From Massospora cicadina (lineage: Eukaryota > Entomophthoromycota > Entomophthoromycetes > Entomophthorales > Entomophthoraceae), in contig JAKSZP010005671.1 in assembly GCA_022478985.1 (NCBI GenBank), positions 18,537 to 82,536 on the forward strand: 64,000 nucleotides of DNA, read 5' to 3'. Under the pieces are notes generated by a model that had not been told where the DNA came from, searched no databases, and saw only the letters and a list, made by a program, of their open reading frames with translations. This document shows, piece by piece, positions 11,202 to 24,909 of this stretch. Position 1 is the stretch's first letter, and each line of letters starts with the position of its first letter. Made by a program: the position numbers and the translations under genes.

Positions 11202-12470
11202 TGGTACTTGTACACCACGAATTTTCAACTCTAAAGTGGAGGCTTTCAAAGCGAGTAACCCTCCAACTCTTTCCCTTAAAAATGAATCAAGAATAATTGC
11301 CCTTAAAAGCAACTAGCTTGCGCTTGATCACATCTTAAAGAGCTTGAAATACGCCCTTTTAACCCTATTAAAAGACAAGTTCACCCCAGGAGAGGGTAGC
11401 ATTATTTTGTTCTTATACGTTTATGAATCTGACATACAAGGCGTGACTGACAAGCAAAAAATTAAAAACATCCTTCTTTGCTTAAGTCGCCTGGCACAAG
11501 AGATAATAGTCCCTTATATGGACAACTTGCATACCTGGGCAGAGGTTAAGGGGGCTCTTTTGGCTAAATTAGGTTCAAAGCAGAGTCTAAACAGGGAGAA
11601 ACATGCCCCTTTAGGCGCCTTAGCATGTATGAAGGTGAACTGACCTCTGCCTTTGCTGAGCAGTTTTACCTTGCTATGCAGAGGTTGTCAACGTCTAACA
11701 TGCTAACCCTTGATGATGCCATCGCAGCCATGTTAAAATGGGGTAGCTTCTCAACCTTCTCAAGCCAGTCATATCATTTCAGTGAAGCGCAACTTCAAGA
11801 ATGCGTGTGACACAAAATAGGCTTTCTTAGACGTTGTTGATTTCCATACCTGTGTGACAAAAAATGAAGCTGCAGTGAAACTCAAGTTATAACCATTGAA
11901 GAGCTTTCACCTGTAGGACAGTGAGGGGTGGCCCCAACAACCATCATGGGCAATCTGTGCCTATCCCAAATGTGAAACCTGCTCCTTCAGTGCGACTTAA
12001 AGCCATTATCACTCCATCCTGTAGGTCTGAAACCTGTAAGGAAGTTAATACCGTGCTTCTACCCAAGCTTACTAAAGCTGCTGTTCCTTCCCCTCCAGCC
12101 AAGCTGATAGTCACGTGCCTTAAGGGTAACCTATGTAACAATAAAGATCTTGCTGAAAAGATGATTAGTCAGAAGATAGCTACCCAACCTCATGTGCCTG
12201 TATTTCCTACCTCAATTGCAACATTGCTATCTGTCAAGGATACTCCCAGGGATAAATCTGAGGGGGGTTAAGATAATGTGGTTTACTACATATTTGGAAT
12301 GCCCACAGATGTGGAAGTCCCTTATTGATTGAATGCTGGAGGAGTAAATGAGACCACCATACTTGAGGAAATGTACCTCAGCTAAGTTCTAGAATTTCCA
12401 AAAGTTTTTGAAACTGCTAGCAATGCCAATAAGTTTTTGGCTGGCTTGATTCGACCTCTTCATCAGGCAG
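11202..12470 (+). pseudogene. B gag
   Basis: Pieces at 11344-11643 and 11625-11810 (overlapping frames) read DKFTPGEGSIILFLYVYESD, ILLCLSRLAQEIIVP and LTSAFAEQFYLAMQRLS. These match F's gag (FIPGEGSIASFLYVYEAAME, ILSCLGRMAQEVMVP). This is the gypsy gag capsid region, which in working elements forms the particle. A low-complexity Pro/Lys region follows (11921-12271). No zinc knuckle could be read. Confidence 0.75.
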
Positions 12471-15400
12471 TACATGAAATTCATTCTGGATATATACTGT
12501 GAGACTGATCATAAACTAACCTCCAAGTTCTGGCTCAAGGAGGTCTTGGCTCTGTCTCCTAACTTTGGAGGAACACTCACCAAGGTGGAAGTGGTCATTC
12601 AAAAAGTCTGGGTAATGGCCATCCTGGATACTGGCTCAAGTGAATTAGATCTCCTCTAAACTGATCAAAAAGATCAAGCTGACATCTGATTTGAAATACA
12701 ATTATAATTTTGTAACTTCAGGCCCAAACATCACCCATGCCATTAGGGCATGCTCTTACCTTCCCATTCGAATTGTGAATCTCATTTTATTGGCCCCAAC
12801 AGTGGCTTTGGACAACAAAACCTATGATATGCTCATAGGCACCCATTTTATGATTGAGTATGAGGGAATAATAACCATGAAGCAAGGTTTCCTATCATTA
12901 CTCAACTATGAAGTTCCTTTATTTTTATCCAATAAAGATCACAACAAGGATGACTACTCTTTTCTAATTAAATATCTTTTATCCACTTTGCCTTTTAAAT
13001 TATACCACCTCTGAGCGAAATACAAAAAAATTTCCCAATTCAGCGGATACTAGAAACGGTATCCCTTTCTATGCTGCAGACGAGGTCTTATTTAACCCTG
13101 GTGAACAACGAGTGGTTGACGCAGAGATAACGCTCCAAATCCCACACCACTGCTTGTTGCACCTCGAAAGTCTTGAGGGCGTTAGCCCCTTGGAGCCTTG
13201 GGTATTTCCTGGGATACTAGACCCAGCCTACCAGAGGCCTGTTACTATTCTGTTGGAGAACTTCACCAGCAAAGACATGGTTATAAGAAAGTACCAGAAG
13301 ATTGGAAGAGGCTTATTGGTCTTCATAGAGGACATTGAATGTATCCACTTCATTGGTTCTATGATAGATTTGTACTTGCCTATCCATGAATAACCTGTTA
13401 TGCACTTTATATAATATCCATTTATCTGATGAGCTGACCCCAGATGAGCTGGAAAAAGTCCATACTTTGCTAAAAGGATATAGCTACAATTTTTTCAAGT
13501 CAGATACTGACTATGGCCACATTAAGGACTAAAGCCACTATATTAATGTGGGTGATGTCATCCCATTTGGTCAAAACCTTACCGCAAGTCAAGGGTGGAA
13601 GAACAGCAGATGAGGACTGAACTTAAAAAGTTAATAGACGCTGGGTCACTACTTCCATCTCAAAGCCCTTGGTCTCTCCAAATTGCTAATTAAAAGAAAA
13701 ATGGAGGTCGTCGGGTAGACATGGACTACCTCAAACTAATTAACCTCACTAAAAAGGACAGTTATCCCATCTCTTGCATTAACAACGTCCTGGCACAACT
13801 TTCCGGATCTAACCTTTTTTCTGCAATGGACTTGGACAGCGGATGTTGGTAAATGAACCTTTTTTCACAAGTCCAAGAGATGCACTCTTATTTGCAGTGA
13901 GGGTCTTTTTCAACCCACACGGTTACCTCAAGGGTTGTGAAACGCACCTACAACTTTCCAGCGCGCCATGGATCACTTTTTACAGGATTTAAAGCTAAGT
14001 TGTGTCATTATCTATCTCAACAACATCAGTTGTTCTAAAAGACCTTCAACGAGCACCTTGATCACCTGAAGGGAGTGTTTCAACGCTTACGTGAGTCAAA
14101 TATCAATTTAAAACCTACATAATATACTTTTTTCAAAGGAAATTGGATTTCTTTGGACAGCCATTTTATCAAGAGGGAATCCAACCCATACAGGATAAGG
14201 TTGAAGCGATCTCAAAAATTCCTCTCCTAAAAATCCATGAGATATTCAGGTATATCTAGGGATGATGGGATATTACCACCAGTTTATCCCCAAGTTCGTC
14301 CAGCTAAGAGAGCCCTTATTCAGCTATTGACAAAAAACATCCCTTTCCATTGGGGTGCTGAACCAAAGTTGTCTTTTAAGACTCTGAAGCAACTGCTGCA
14401 ACAACGTCCTATCCTATGGCACCCAGATTATAATAAACCTTTTATCTTTTTTACCGATGCCTGGACTATGTTGGTGGGGCCATCTTAGCCCAATTAGATG
14501 AAAACGCTAAATATCATCCTGCATCCTTTCTATGTAAGATGCTGTCAATGGTGGAACGCAACTACAGCGTCATGGAGAAGAAGTGCCCTGCTGTTTTATT
14601 AATTTTAAAGCACTACCGCCCTTTCTTGTATGGCACTACCTTCACTGTAGCTACCAGTAACGCTTTTTTATGGTTAAATAACATGAAGTATCCTACTGGG
14701 CGGTTAGTGCGCTGGGCTTTAAAGCTCCAGCATTATGACATGAAGATTGAACACCATTATGGAACCAGCCACATGAATGTTGATGGGTTAACTCGGCTGC
14801 ACATCCTGCATTTATTATTTTAGTGAGGCATAGAGGTTATATTCCCTCTTAATGACCCCCAATGACTGGGATGAAGAGGATGAACTGGACCAGAAGATGT
14901 TAGCAGGCACTCCTGAAACACCAAAGTGGAGAGCGGGAAGTTGTATAAGAAGGTGGGATAAAGTGGTTGCCTTATCTACAGCCCTCAGAACGTGTACTGC
15001 TATCCTGGAAGATCACTCTAACCTAGGTCATGGGGGAGCGAAGAAAACCTATGAAAGGATTAGGGAGCGGTACCATAAAGAAGAATCACGAAAACTATTG
15101 CCAAAGACTTAAGCCTGCCTCAAATATAAGAAGCAATCCAGTTTCAAGACAAGATACCAGTATCATCCAACTACCCTTCAACAATCGTTCCACACCATCA
15201 GCCTAGATGTAGTAAGTCCCTTTCTGCAGACTATTGTTGAAAACAAATTTATCCTAGTAGGCATTGACCACCTTACTAAGTGGGTTGAAGCCATGGCTCT
15301 CCCTACCCCAAATGACTAAGGCCACCATAACGTTCTTATTTAAATTTTTTTTCACTAGATAAGGCTGTCCCTAAGTAATACTCTGTGACAATGGTAAGAA

Positions 15401-16043
15401 CTTCACCTTCAGAGTAGTCAAGATCCTGGTCACGTCCATGGGGATTCAACAACTCTTCTTGTACCATATAATCCCTCTACCAATTGGACTGTGGAGAGAG
15501 CCAATGGAACCTTAAATTCTATTCTGCGTTAGATGACATCACCTGATCCACTTCACTGGGATCAATTCCTACCCAGTGCTCTAATGGCATACCGGATTAT
15601 TAGTCACCAGATCATGAAAATGTCCTATTTTATGTTTTGTATGGGAGAGAATTAGAGACACCCGCCCTTTTAGCTAAGGATGTCTTCTCCTCTAGTGTTG
15701 AGGAACCTGAAAAAGGCAAGAGAAGATTGGCTCATTACATTATTCAGCTTCAATCTGAGACTATGACGAACTTAGCTAAAACTGTCACTAAAGAAGGACA
15801 AGATGCCATTAAGTTTCAGGCTCCCTTACCTTCCTTCCAAGTGTCTGACATGGTGCTATAATACTATAATCACATCACTCCTAGAAGCGTCAAGCTTGAA
15901 TCAATTTGGGAGGGTCCTTTCACCATCACCTACAAGAGAGGCAATGAGCACTCTATAAAGTCCTTGGCTATCGGGATTACCTTGATTGGGGACATGGCTG
16001 CTTAACTACTGCCCTATTCTCTTAACATTCTTGAGGGGGTTGA
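12471..16043 (+). pseudogene. B pol: protease, RT, RNase H, integrase
   Basis: Protease motif AILDTGSS is at about 12620-12645. A long linker follows (YDMLIGTHFMIEYEGIITMK, near-identical in F). RT is about 13540-14200, with its catalytic box at 14013-14024 reading Y-L-N-N for Y-L-D-D. RNase H is 14380-14810 (FLYGTTFTVATSNAFLWLNN). Integrase is about 14990-15860, with the zinc-binding H...H part (HSNLGHGGAKKTYERI), CDNGKNFT and the C-terminal FQVSDMVL. The protein ends near 16035 at a polypurine run, TTGAGGGGGTTGA. No chromodomain. Many stops and shifts. Confidence 0.85.
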
Positions 16044-18548
16044 TGCCAGAAAATTGCCAACTTGACTTCATGAGAAGAATGTCTTAAATTAGAATCATCC
16101 CAATTTATTAATTCTGTCAGACAATTACAAGTTTGATCTTGTGATAATAACATATTAAATGTAAATAATGACAATATTGGCCAAAAGACCCTAGTCAATT
16201 CTCAATAGAACCCCTAAAATCGGTGTAACAATTTTAGAAATACAGCTGGGCAAATAGCACGAGATTGGGCAGTTGGATTTCACAGAGCTGTAAGTCCTGA
16301 GACCTAACCTCTTGGGTTGGATTAGAAAAGGTTCCTTATAAGAAGAATAAGAGACCTAATGCCCCTGTGGAGCCCTTGGCCCAATTGAGGGACTTGGGAC
16401 ATGTGGTTGATGAACTTTGAGTCACTGCATTGCCCCAAAAGGTCCATCCACATTATCCCCCTTTAGCTGCTTCTTCTCAGGTTTAAAGGATAAAAGAAGT
16501 TTGTAGGGAGGTAATACAGACCAGAAGTCAACAACAGACCTCCACGCTCCACTAGCCTCCACTCCAACATCCCTCACTTCCTTGAAAAAGAAGAAAATTG
16601 GCCTCAAAGATCAGGAAATTGTTCCTAAGTCAGAATCCAGTCTGTAACATGGAATCCAAAATTATGGGTCCGTGAAAACCAATTTGAGTCAAAAATCTGT
16701 TTTAAAATTTTTAAAAATCTTTAAGAAATTCGTCAAAATCGCCTAGGAGGAGTCCAATTTGGTGCCCCTTTAATCCAAGAAAATTCGCTCAAATTTGAAT
16801 CAGTGAGGGTGTAACCCTGGTGGACCAGATGATTATGTTACCAGAGTAGTTTGTGACCTTTGTATAAGCTGGATGATGACGCCTCAATCCCAGGCTGAGT
16901 ACCCATGAGTACGTCAGCTGCCACTGTCCAAGAAAAACACACCCATGGCCCACTTTTCCCAAATCTCATATATGAGGCAACTGCCTCTGGAAGGAGCAGT
17001 TGCCAGCCCATTTTACTCTTAAGATTAAATAAAGCTGATCCTACCCAAACCTACTCTGGAAGCTCCATCTCTTTTTCCAAAATACTTTCACTTAACCCAG
17101 CAAAGTATGCAGCGATCTGCGTTATAGGGCTGACGGTTATCAAGTGGGCACTCCAAACCATCAATCCAGAAGCCCACCAAATGGTGGTCACATTCAAAGA
17201 ATTTGCCACAGGCTCACGACGCCAATCTGCTGCTTCTTAGGAGTTTTGGATCTGCCAAACTCTTTGCAATGACCAGTTTCCCATTTGGCACCCAATGGAC
17301 AAGCTACAGGTCTGCCTCCCACTTTGCTGAATAGTAGGAGATTTTAAATAAATCTCCCTACCAATCTTCTAAAGATTTGGCATAATTTGGGCAGAATGAG
17401 GCCATCTCCGCTAATTGCAATTTCCATTTGGAGGTAAGAAAGAGACGTCCTTGCAACCACAAGGCAGTGACTAGGCCCTGGATCATCTGGGCCATCTTGC
17501 AAAGGGAAATTTAGTCCAAGTCAATTTAATAAATTGATCAACCATTTTGGCAATGTCCCTGACCTTTTAACTCATCATGAAACCCCTCAATGGGCCCAAT
17601 GTGAGGCCCAAGGCCTCCCTGATAGTTGGATTGATTCAATTTGATTCATTTTGTGAACCCATACAGCATTTCAAAAATTTTGAATTTTAAATGATTTTAA
17701 GAATTTATATAATGATGAACTAGTACAAGAAGGTTTGGAAAAAGAGCACAAAGGTCACCAACGGCAAACCCAAGAGGATTGGTCATTCTTCTTGCCTCTC
17801 CCACCATTGGGAGATGCCCCAGCAAGACCCGTGGTTGCCCCCATTGCAGCCATTTGGTTTGGTATGAGGCCTTTGATATGTTCTTTATCTCTTATTTCCC
17901 TCACAAGAATAATAGGGGATCCCTCCTACAGCTGATCATAACTGCTATGCTATTGGCATTCTTGGCATTCCACTGGGTTGTTACACACCCAGATTGGAAT
18001 CCAGTCTTACTTTAATCAACAGAGTCTATGACAAGCTCTAGCAGCAGAATCAGTTGATTTCATCTGAGGTTCCTCCCCATTCCATTAATAATTTAGTAAA
18101 ACTTTTTACACGGAGACCACACCCTTATATATCCTTAGTGGGGACTTACCAGGTTTAAGTTCTTCCCTCACAGTGATTTGACTAGCTATTTTAATTTCTT
18201 TCATAATGGACTGATTCTATCTGCAATTGACCTTCTATTAGCCAATTCGTCTAAGCAATGTGAGCCTTAAGAGCTTTTATATTCCAAACCTTAATATTCC
18301 CTAATTCAACTATTCCAAGCCTAAATTCATATTTTGCATTGATTTCCATTTAAACATTGATATAGTTTAAATACTAAGCGGAAAGATACAAGAGGGTTTT
18401 TATCTTACCCCTTGTGGCCACTAATAGATTTTTTTATAAAACTTAGCATTTTGTTTATTAGTGTTTTGTTATCTTTATTTTAAGAAAAATGTTTGTGGAA
18501 TCCAGCGGAGATTGGCACCAGCGAGTAACAATTAGCTGGATTTCCACA
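16044..18548 (+). repeat. 3' LTR of B, containing solo LTR K
   Basis: TGCCAGAAAATTGCCAAC ... GCTGGATTTCCACA. Blocks 16044-16288 and 18034-18548 align to the 5' LTR; the interval is K. Confidence 0.88.
16289..18033 (+). repeat. K: solo LTR of the D/G family
   Basis: It starts TGTAAGTCCTGAGACC and ends ...GAGTCTATGACA, like the LTRs of G (TGTAAGTCCTGG ... GAGACA). It shares the coded segment VEPLAQLRDLGHVVDEL with them, and the TGGTTGCCCCCATTGCAGCC and ATTCCACTGGGT blocks near the end. 1745 bp. The flanks CAGAGC and AAGCTC are at best a decayed TSD. No internal region is present, so it arose by LTR-LTR recombination. Confidence 0.8.
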
Positions 18549-18798
18549 GCTCTTTTTAATTCAATACTAAATGTCTTGGAAAGGTTTCCCTGTTTATAAA
18601 AACAGTTGGGACAGTGCCCATGACCACACCAATTGTTCTGAGCTGGTTAAAGCTTTTTATGCCTCCCACCCTTATGTTCCCCAGCCCCCAAAATATTACA
18701 CACTTCTGGAAATCAAGCTCCCAAAAAGCCTATAAAAACTTCGCCCTGTCCCAGCTCCCCAGTGGTGGTCCTACCTCTCTTCAAAGTGGAAAGGATAA
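18549..18798 (+). pseudogene. D pol fragment: rest of chromodomain and C-terminus
   Basis: It reads MSWKGFPVYKNSWDSAHDH then NCSELVKAFYASHP, the second half of a chromodomain (YLV-WKG-P--ENSWEP...). It joins in order with EVDTILAFQW before 8246. A Pro/Lys-rich tail leads to a purine run and the LTR at 18799. Confidence 0.82.
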
Positions 18799-18921
18799 TG
18801 TTAGTCTGGGGAAACAAACCCTGCACTTCAACCATGAGGCGTTCCCTTTTCACACAAAAAATGGCCCAAAATAAGGTGGCTGTCCCCCTTGTATCCAGTG
18901 CAATATTGCCCATGTGGTGGA
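18799..18921 (+). repeat. D 3' LTR, part 1
   Basis: Starts TGTTAGTCTGGGGAAACAAA after GGAAAGGATAA. It is homologous to the first 125 bases of G, H and K and shares their conserved frame up to HVVD, which is completed (KRWVMA) after element E. Confidence 0.8.
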
Positions 18922-19473
18922 TGTCAAGATACTGATATGACTAGATAATAAGCCTTGAAGTGTTATAACGGAATGGTGAGAATCCCAACTAGAATAATAT
19001 TTATGAGTATTTGAGAGCCTTGAGATGAGGTAATATTGGGATAAAAAGGGTTGTTATTGGATCGTCTCAAATTAAGGTGATAAGGCAATGTTGACATTTG
19101 ACAAATATAATTTAGATCGCCTCAAATTAGGGTAATAGAGAGTTGAAGAATACTAGCTGAAAACAATGAAAATTGGCAGAATAGTATAGTATTAGCTATT
19201 AGAATGGTATCATCCAAAGTCGGTGATATATAAGCAAGATGGGCGACTAAAAGTTTTTTAAAAAGAGGAAGAGAAAGAGCGGAACCGTGAAGAGTCACTG
19301 TATCTATTAAAAAAATAAATTAAAGTGTTGTTGGGGCAATTGCTCTTATTATCTTATAATTTCCAGCGAGTTTGAAGGACTGAAAATCCCCAAATTGACT
19401 GTCTGTTGTTCAGTGGGTTCAACCTGTGAGACTCTTGTGGCAGATATCAACAATACTACCCAAAATTATAACA
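18922..19473 (+). repeat. 5' LTR of E
   Basis: 552 bp, TGTCAAGATACTGATATG ... AATTATAACA. A TATATAAG box lies at 19227-19234 (also at 25216-25223 in the 3' copy), a likely promoter. Confidence 0.92.
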
Positions 19474-19474
19474 G

Positions 19475-19489
19475 TGGTGCTCACTACAG
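19475..19489 (+). promoter_or_regulatory. Primer-binding site candidate of E
   Basis: TGGTGCTCACTACAG, one base after the LTR; compare B (11187-11201) and F (61997-62011). Confidence 0.55.
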
Positions 19490-19539
19490 AAAGCCCATTG
19501 ATAAACCACTAAACGATCAAAAATCTCCAGTTGTTGGCT

Positions 19540-21200
19540 ATGTCTCATAAAGCCTGCTTTGCTGGGGAATCTTCACAAAGCATTGCACCAGTCAAATATG
19601 AGGAACCTAAACTCATTTTAGACGTAGTACTCAAGAAAAAGGATGAACTTCTTTAAGAACGGAATACCATTATGCATCAGCATGATAGCACATTTGGTAT
19701 GATGCAGATTCTGGGACAACAAAACAAGGAACTTGCCAATTGCTTGGATGACACCACCAAATGACTGCATTGCGCAGAGCAGAAATTGACCAGTACCTCC
19801 TAGACCTCTCATTGGGAAGAAGAAGAACGACAAGTGACATACAATATGATGAGGAATATGACGCTGGGCAGAGCTACTACACCCAGGAGGGTAGCTCTGG
19901 ATATTATTATGAATTGGACTGACATTTTCCTCAAGTGATGGCAGTGCTACCCATGGCAGAAGAACATGCTACCTCTGAAGCAGCGGACATCCCAACCTCC
20001 GCTGAACCAGCTTCTCATTGAGAGACTTCTTTTGGATCTTGACACATTCCTCAGTATGCCTTAAAAAGTCGCGTCTATGAATGGGATGAGGAGGTCAATA
20101 TCAAGAAGCTGCCTCCATTTGATCAAAATGGGAATATCCATAGATTCTTCAAATGTTTGAGATTGCAGTGGAAAGTGCATCTGATTAGCGTAAAGCAAAA
20201 CTGTTAGTATCTGCCTTGGATGTTGGGAGTGCCAATCAAGTTACCTGCTACCTCTTCAGTAGCTCAATTACCTACCAAGATGTAAAAGATCCATGCTTCG
20301 CTTGTTTGGGGGCATCTCAAAGATGCCTTAGCAAAAGGCTAAATTCTTGACTATTGGGTCCCATGTAATGAGACCCTCATTGAGTTCACTGATTGATTTA
20401 CAATAGAAGCTCATGTGCTGATTGGGGCTAGATAGTTAGTGGAATCCGATGTATGCATTGCAATGATCACCACAGTAAAGCCATACTTTAAGCTTCACAA
20501 TGTCATCTTTCCAATACTGGATGAAGACGTTCCCCTGCTCAAAATTGTGCAGTTCTTGTGCCACATATACCCTAACTTTCCGCTGCCAAATATGGAATGG
20601 AAGAATATGCCTCCTCTGGACCCTCTTATTTGGGGGAATACGCTCGTCCAACCCACACTCAACTTAGCAACCCTTGACCCTACTATAGTTTTGTGCCTTG
20701 TCCTTGGCCGAATTATTCTCAACAGTTTGACTATTTCCCAGGGTCGTTTACAAAAATGGTCAGCAACCTAACTACTGATCTGGACTGAGTTTAACCAAAC
20801 GCCAGCAATTGTCTTACTGACCTGGCCCTGTTTACGCCAAACCGTCCCCAGAATTTCTGACCTGGACCCTCTTATAAAAACCAGTGATGCGGCTCTTCCA
20901 GAGTTGGTTGCTATGAATGTGGTCGCCCTGGCCACTTGGCATGGAGATGACCTAACCGTCATGTGCACTACACGAAACAAGACTAATACTACCAGGAAAA
21001 AGATGGAGCGCAGTAGAGATGGGACTCTCTAACTCTATGATCCCAACCCCAAATGTCTCTGAATAGATAGTTTTATTTCCCATTTAAGTCCTCTCAATAC
21101 GATGATGGGATTTATCATTAGCAACAAGTTGGAGGAGTGAATGTAGTGACATAAGTGCAAGCCAATGCCATTGCAGATGAGGGACCTTAGGGGCAACCAA
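19540..21200 (+). pseudogene. E gag with zinc knuckle
   Basis: Starts with an ATG near 19540 (MSHKACFAGESSQSIAPVKY) and runs through several frames. The capsid region is about 20050-20450. A CCHC knuckle lies near 20905-20950 (GCYECGRPGHLAWR), in which the last Cys codon has become a stop (TGA). Knuckles bind the element's RNA during packaging. Confidence 0.7.
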
Positions 21201-24200
21201 GCCGTACGCTTGCCAAATGTTTGATCAAGCTTACTCAGACAAGCTGGATTTTGCCGCTGATGTGCCAACTCTGAAAGGAGTAAACGTTGCCCTTCTGGTA
21301 GACGCCATTGATAAAGAATACCCCAAAGTCAGTGAGGGGATAATGAGTTTTCTCAAAAGAACAGATCCCATAAATGTCCACATATTAAACAATCATTATT
21401 CTTCTTATTCTGAGTGTACATAATGTGGTTTTTTCATAGTAAAAAACAGAGTTTGCTCTATATTAGATACAGGCGCTCTGGTCAACATAGACTCCAATAA
21501 TTGGTGGTGAAGTTGAAACTAAAACCTGAAGTGGACCATTGAATGGTGTGCAGAACCACTGTAGCGGAAAGCATCATCTCTGAGGGAGCGTAAATTATGC
21601 TACCTTTGTGGTTTGGTCCATTGTTGTTGTATCTCTGGCTGATAGTGCTACAGACAACATCTATGGCTTCCTAACTGGAACTGCTTTCCTGTGTCATTTT
21701 GGGGCTGTCGTTGATATGATGGAGGAGACCTTCACAATTTTGGGACAGCAGATCCCAATTTGTTTTCCCTCTAGCAGAGTGATGAAGGATCTGGTGCACA
21801 TGGGCCTTATCAACCTTGCATATAGTGATGGGGTAATGCCAGTTTGCTATCATTGACTAAAAAGCAAGACCTAACCTCATCCCCCAACAGATATACAAAT
21901 ACCAAGGGCTACCTCTCAGAGATGCAGGGCCTATATCTATTTCTTCTGGACACCAAGCTCTAGTGAACACTGAGTTAGAAGTGGAAGTGCCTGCCAGGAT
22001 TTATGGGGAGGTCATTGGGCTCTATCATCAATCACGACTTGAGCCTCATGTGGCTCTAGGGATTATACTCCCAGGGCATGGATAGAACAAGGTTTTGTTA
22101 ACGAATCTCCATAGTGAACCAATGCAAATCTGCTGACACCAGGTAGTGGCGTATTTACGCTTGACCCCAATTAAGGAGGTCCTTCAAGCTCATGAGTTCA
22201 GTTCCTTAGATGAATTTGGCCTAACAGTTGAGTTGCCATCTGGAGTAATGGCAGTGGTATCATGGAAAGACTTAATTGGGGTATTGGAAGAACAAAAAGA
22301 TTAAGCCATAGCTTTATTTCAGAAGTACAAGGAGATCCGCCATCGAAAATTCAATTTAGGGTGTGCTTGGGGTGGTCTATAGATTTGATACCAAATATCA
22401 TCCTCCCATAAGATCTCACCCAATCCGCTAAATGAGAGAAGTGGAAGGCGTTGTTACTGAGGATTTTGATAAGTTTCTGGAGCAAGGAATGCTTGAACTG
22501 TCCAAGTGTCCATAGCTTCGCCCATTTTGATTGTAAAAAAGAAGGATGGCGCCAACCACATAGTGCTATACTTCCAGAAGCTCAATAGTTTTACAAAAAA
22601 ACCTGTACCCCTTGCTGTGGATTGACAATGCTTTGGATCGGTTAGGGGTAATCATTACTTCTCAGCGATGGAATTGATATTATTTTACTGGCAAATAGAG
22701 TTTCCTATGGCGGAACAAGAGAAATGCTCCAAAATCACATCCAAAGGCCTTTTCCAATTGACCTGTATGCCACAAGGGCTGTGTAATGCCCCGGCTACAC
22801 CCCAACAACTCATGGACACTATCCTCAGTGACCTGAAGCTGTCATGTGTTCCTATATGCCTTGACAACATCAATGTTTTCTCTTAAACCTTTTCTGAGCA
22901 CCTCAATCATCTAGAAGCAGTATTCCGCCATATCTCTGAGGCAAACATTAAAATTAAGCCTTGAAAATGTACCATCTTCAAAAATCAGTTGGTTTACCTG
23001 AGGTTTGTGGTAGACTTCAAGGGGCTGAAACCACAGCTGACCAATGTGGAGGCCATCCGAAAAATGACTACAACTAATAGAAAATGCAACATACAGGTAT
23101 TTTTGTGAATGGTCAGTTACTACTGGCGCTTCATCCCTAACTTTAGCTGTATTGGAGGGCTGCTATGTGAGTTGCTAAAAAGATGCTGTGTTCAAATGGA
23201 TGGAACGATGTCAATACACCTTTGATACACTTCAGACAGTGCTGACTAGTGCGTCGGTGCTAAACTATCCAAACTTTGATAGGTAGTTTATCGTTCAGAT
23301 AAATGCATCCCTTTCTGATGTTGGGGAGGTCCTTTCTCAGAAAAATGAAGAGCAAGATGAGCATCCCATTGCATACTGCAGCTGAGTCTGAACTGCCATG
23401 AGCATAATTATACCATGACTGAGTGGGAGTGCTTAGCAGTGATCTATGCATATAAGAGATTTAAGATCTACTTTCATGAGGTAAAGGCTAAAGTTGTAAC
23501 AGATCACGATTCATTACGTTGGCTGCAAAACCTAAGGAGCTGAAGGGTGGTATGCTCAAAGGTCTCTTAAGTTGCAGGCTTATGACTTCAAGATCCTTCA
23601 CCAACCAGGAGTAAAGCATCAGAACGGCGACTGTTTATCTTAATTACTGACCATTGCCATGACAGCGGATCTCAGTAGTGTGATTTATGATAAGATGCTC
23701 AGCGAAAAACAGGACGATGAACTGCCACAAGTGATCAAAGCATTAAATGAGATGTGAACAAATACCTTCCAATGGAAATGGGGACTGTACAAGTGGATTG
23801 GCAATTCCACGGTGAATTTTCTGTGACTCTCAGCACGTCCTGTGATTATTATGAGCGCCCACAAGGCAGTCAGACATGGTGGTATGTGCAAGACAATGGA
23901 GTTGTTGGACCCTCAGTGCATTGGGAAAGCATGAACTTTGACATGCTTGAAACCATTTCCTTATACCACCAGTGCAAAGTGGAAAAGCCATTCTGCTAGA
24001 AGACCTCATACCAGTTTGTGAAACCACATTTTGCTTGGAATACGGTTTCCCTTAATGTTATCAGGCCTCTGTCAGTGGGAGCCAACCAGTGTAAGTACAT
24101 TCTGGTGGCTATCGACCTCTTGTCCAGGTGGGTTGAAATACAGGTGATACGGGATCTGGGGGGTGGTCACAGTGGCCAAGTTCGTAATGGAATGTATTAT

Positions 24201-24909
24201 CCAGCGACATGGCAGCCTAAGTTCATTATTACCAATAATAAAAACAACTTCACCTTGCACATCCTCCCCAAATTGAACGAACTCATGGGCATCCTCAGGG
24301 TATTGATGAATCCCTATCACCCTGAGTCCAACAGAATGGTCGAACAGGGTGAATGGGATGCTGGCGAACATCCTTAGGAAGCTGGTAACTGATAGACCCT
24401 CTGATTGGTTTACCCTCATGTATGCTGCTGTCATTGCTTACAATATCAGCTATCATCCACTACAAGGAAAAGACCCTTTCAACTGTTATACGGATGGCAC
24501 CCTGCTCTTTTGTCATTGCTTTATTCATGCATAGAACATACAGGCAGAATGAATCCTCACTGTTACTTGATGAATTTATCTGACACATTGATCAAGTTGC
24601 AAATGGAAGCGTATTCATTTAGCTTGGCCAAGAAGATTAGAAATTGGGCCATCAATCAAGTATGACATAGTGGATTGACCCAATTCCAAGAAGGTGAGAT
24701 GGTTTTGTTTCATGACCAGCATGGTTTTAGGTGGAAACACAAGCTGGCCAACATCTGGGTTGGTCCATTTGAAATAATCAAAAAAACTGACATTGATGCA
24801 TATATCATTAAAGACCCAGCAAGTGGTCAAATCATTAATCTCATATATGCAAAGTTCCTCAGGCGTATAAACAATAGGAGGCTTTATTGTCAAGTCAAAG
24901 GGAGTGTAA
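21201..24909 (+). pseudogene. E pol: protease, RT, RNase H, integrase
   Basis: Protease SILDTGALVNID is near 21457-21495. RT is about 22430-22900; the box at 22857-22868 reads C-L-D-N instead of Y-L-D-D, next to CMPQGLCNAPATPQQLMDTI. RNase H is about 23290-23640. The integrase core is 24050-24540 (YILVAIDLLSRWVEI; TNNKNNF where SDNGTNF is usual, so one catalytic Asp is lost; NPYHPESNRMVEQ). The C-terminal integrase segment is 24675-24905 (FQEGEMVLFHDQHG, KLANIWVGPFEI). Stops and shifts throughout. Confidence 0.87.
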
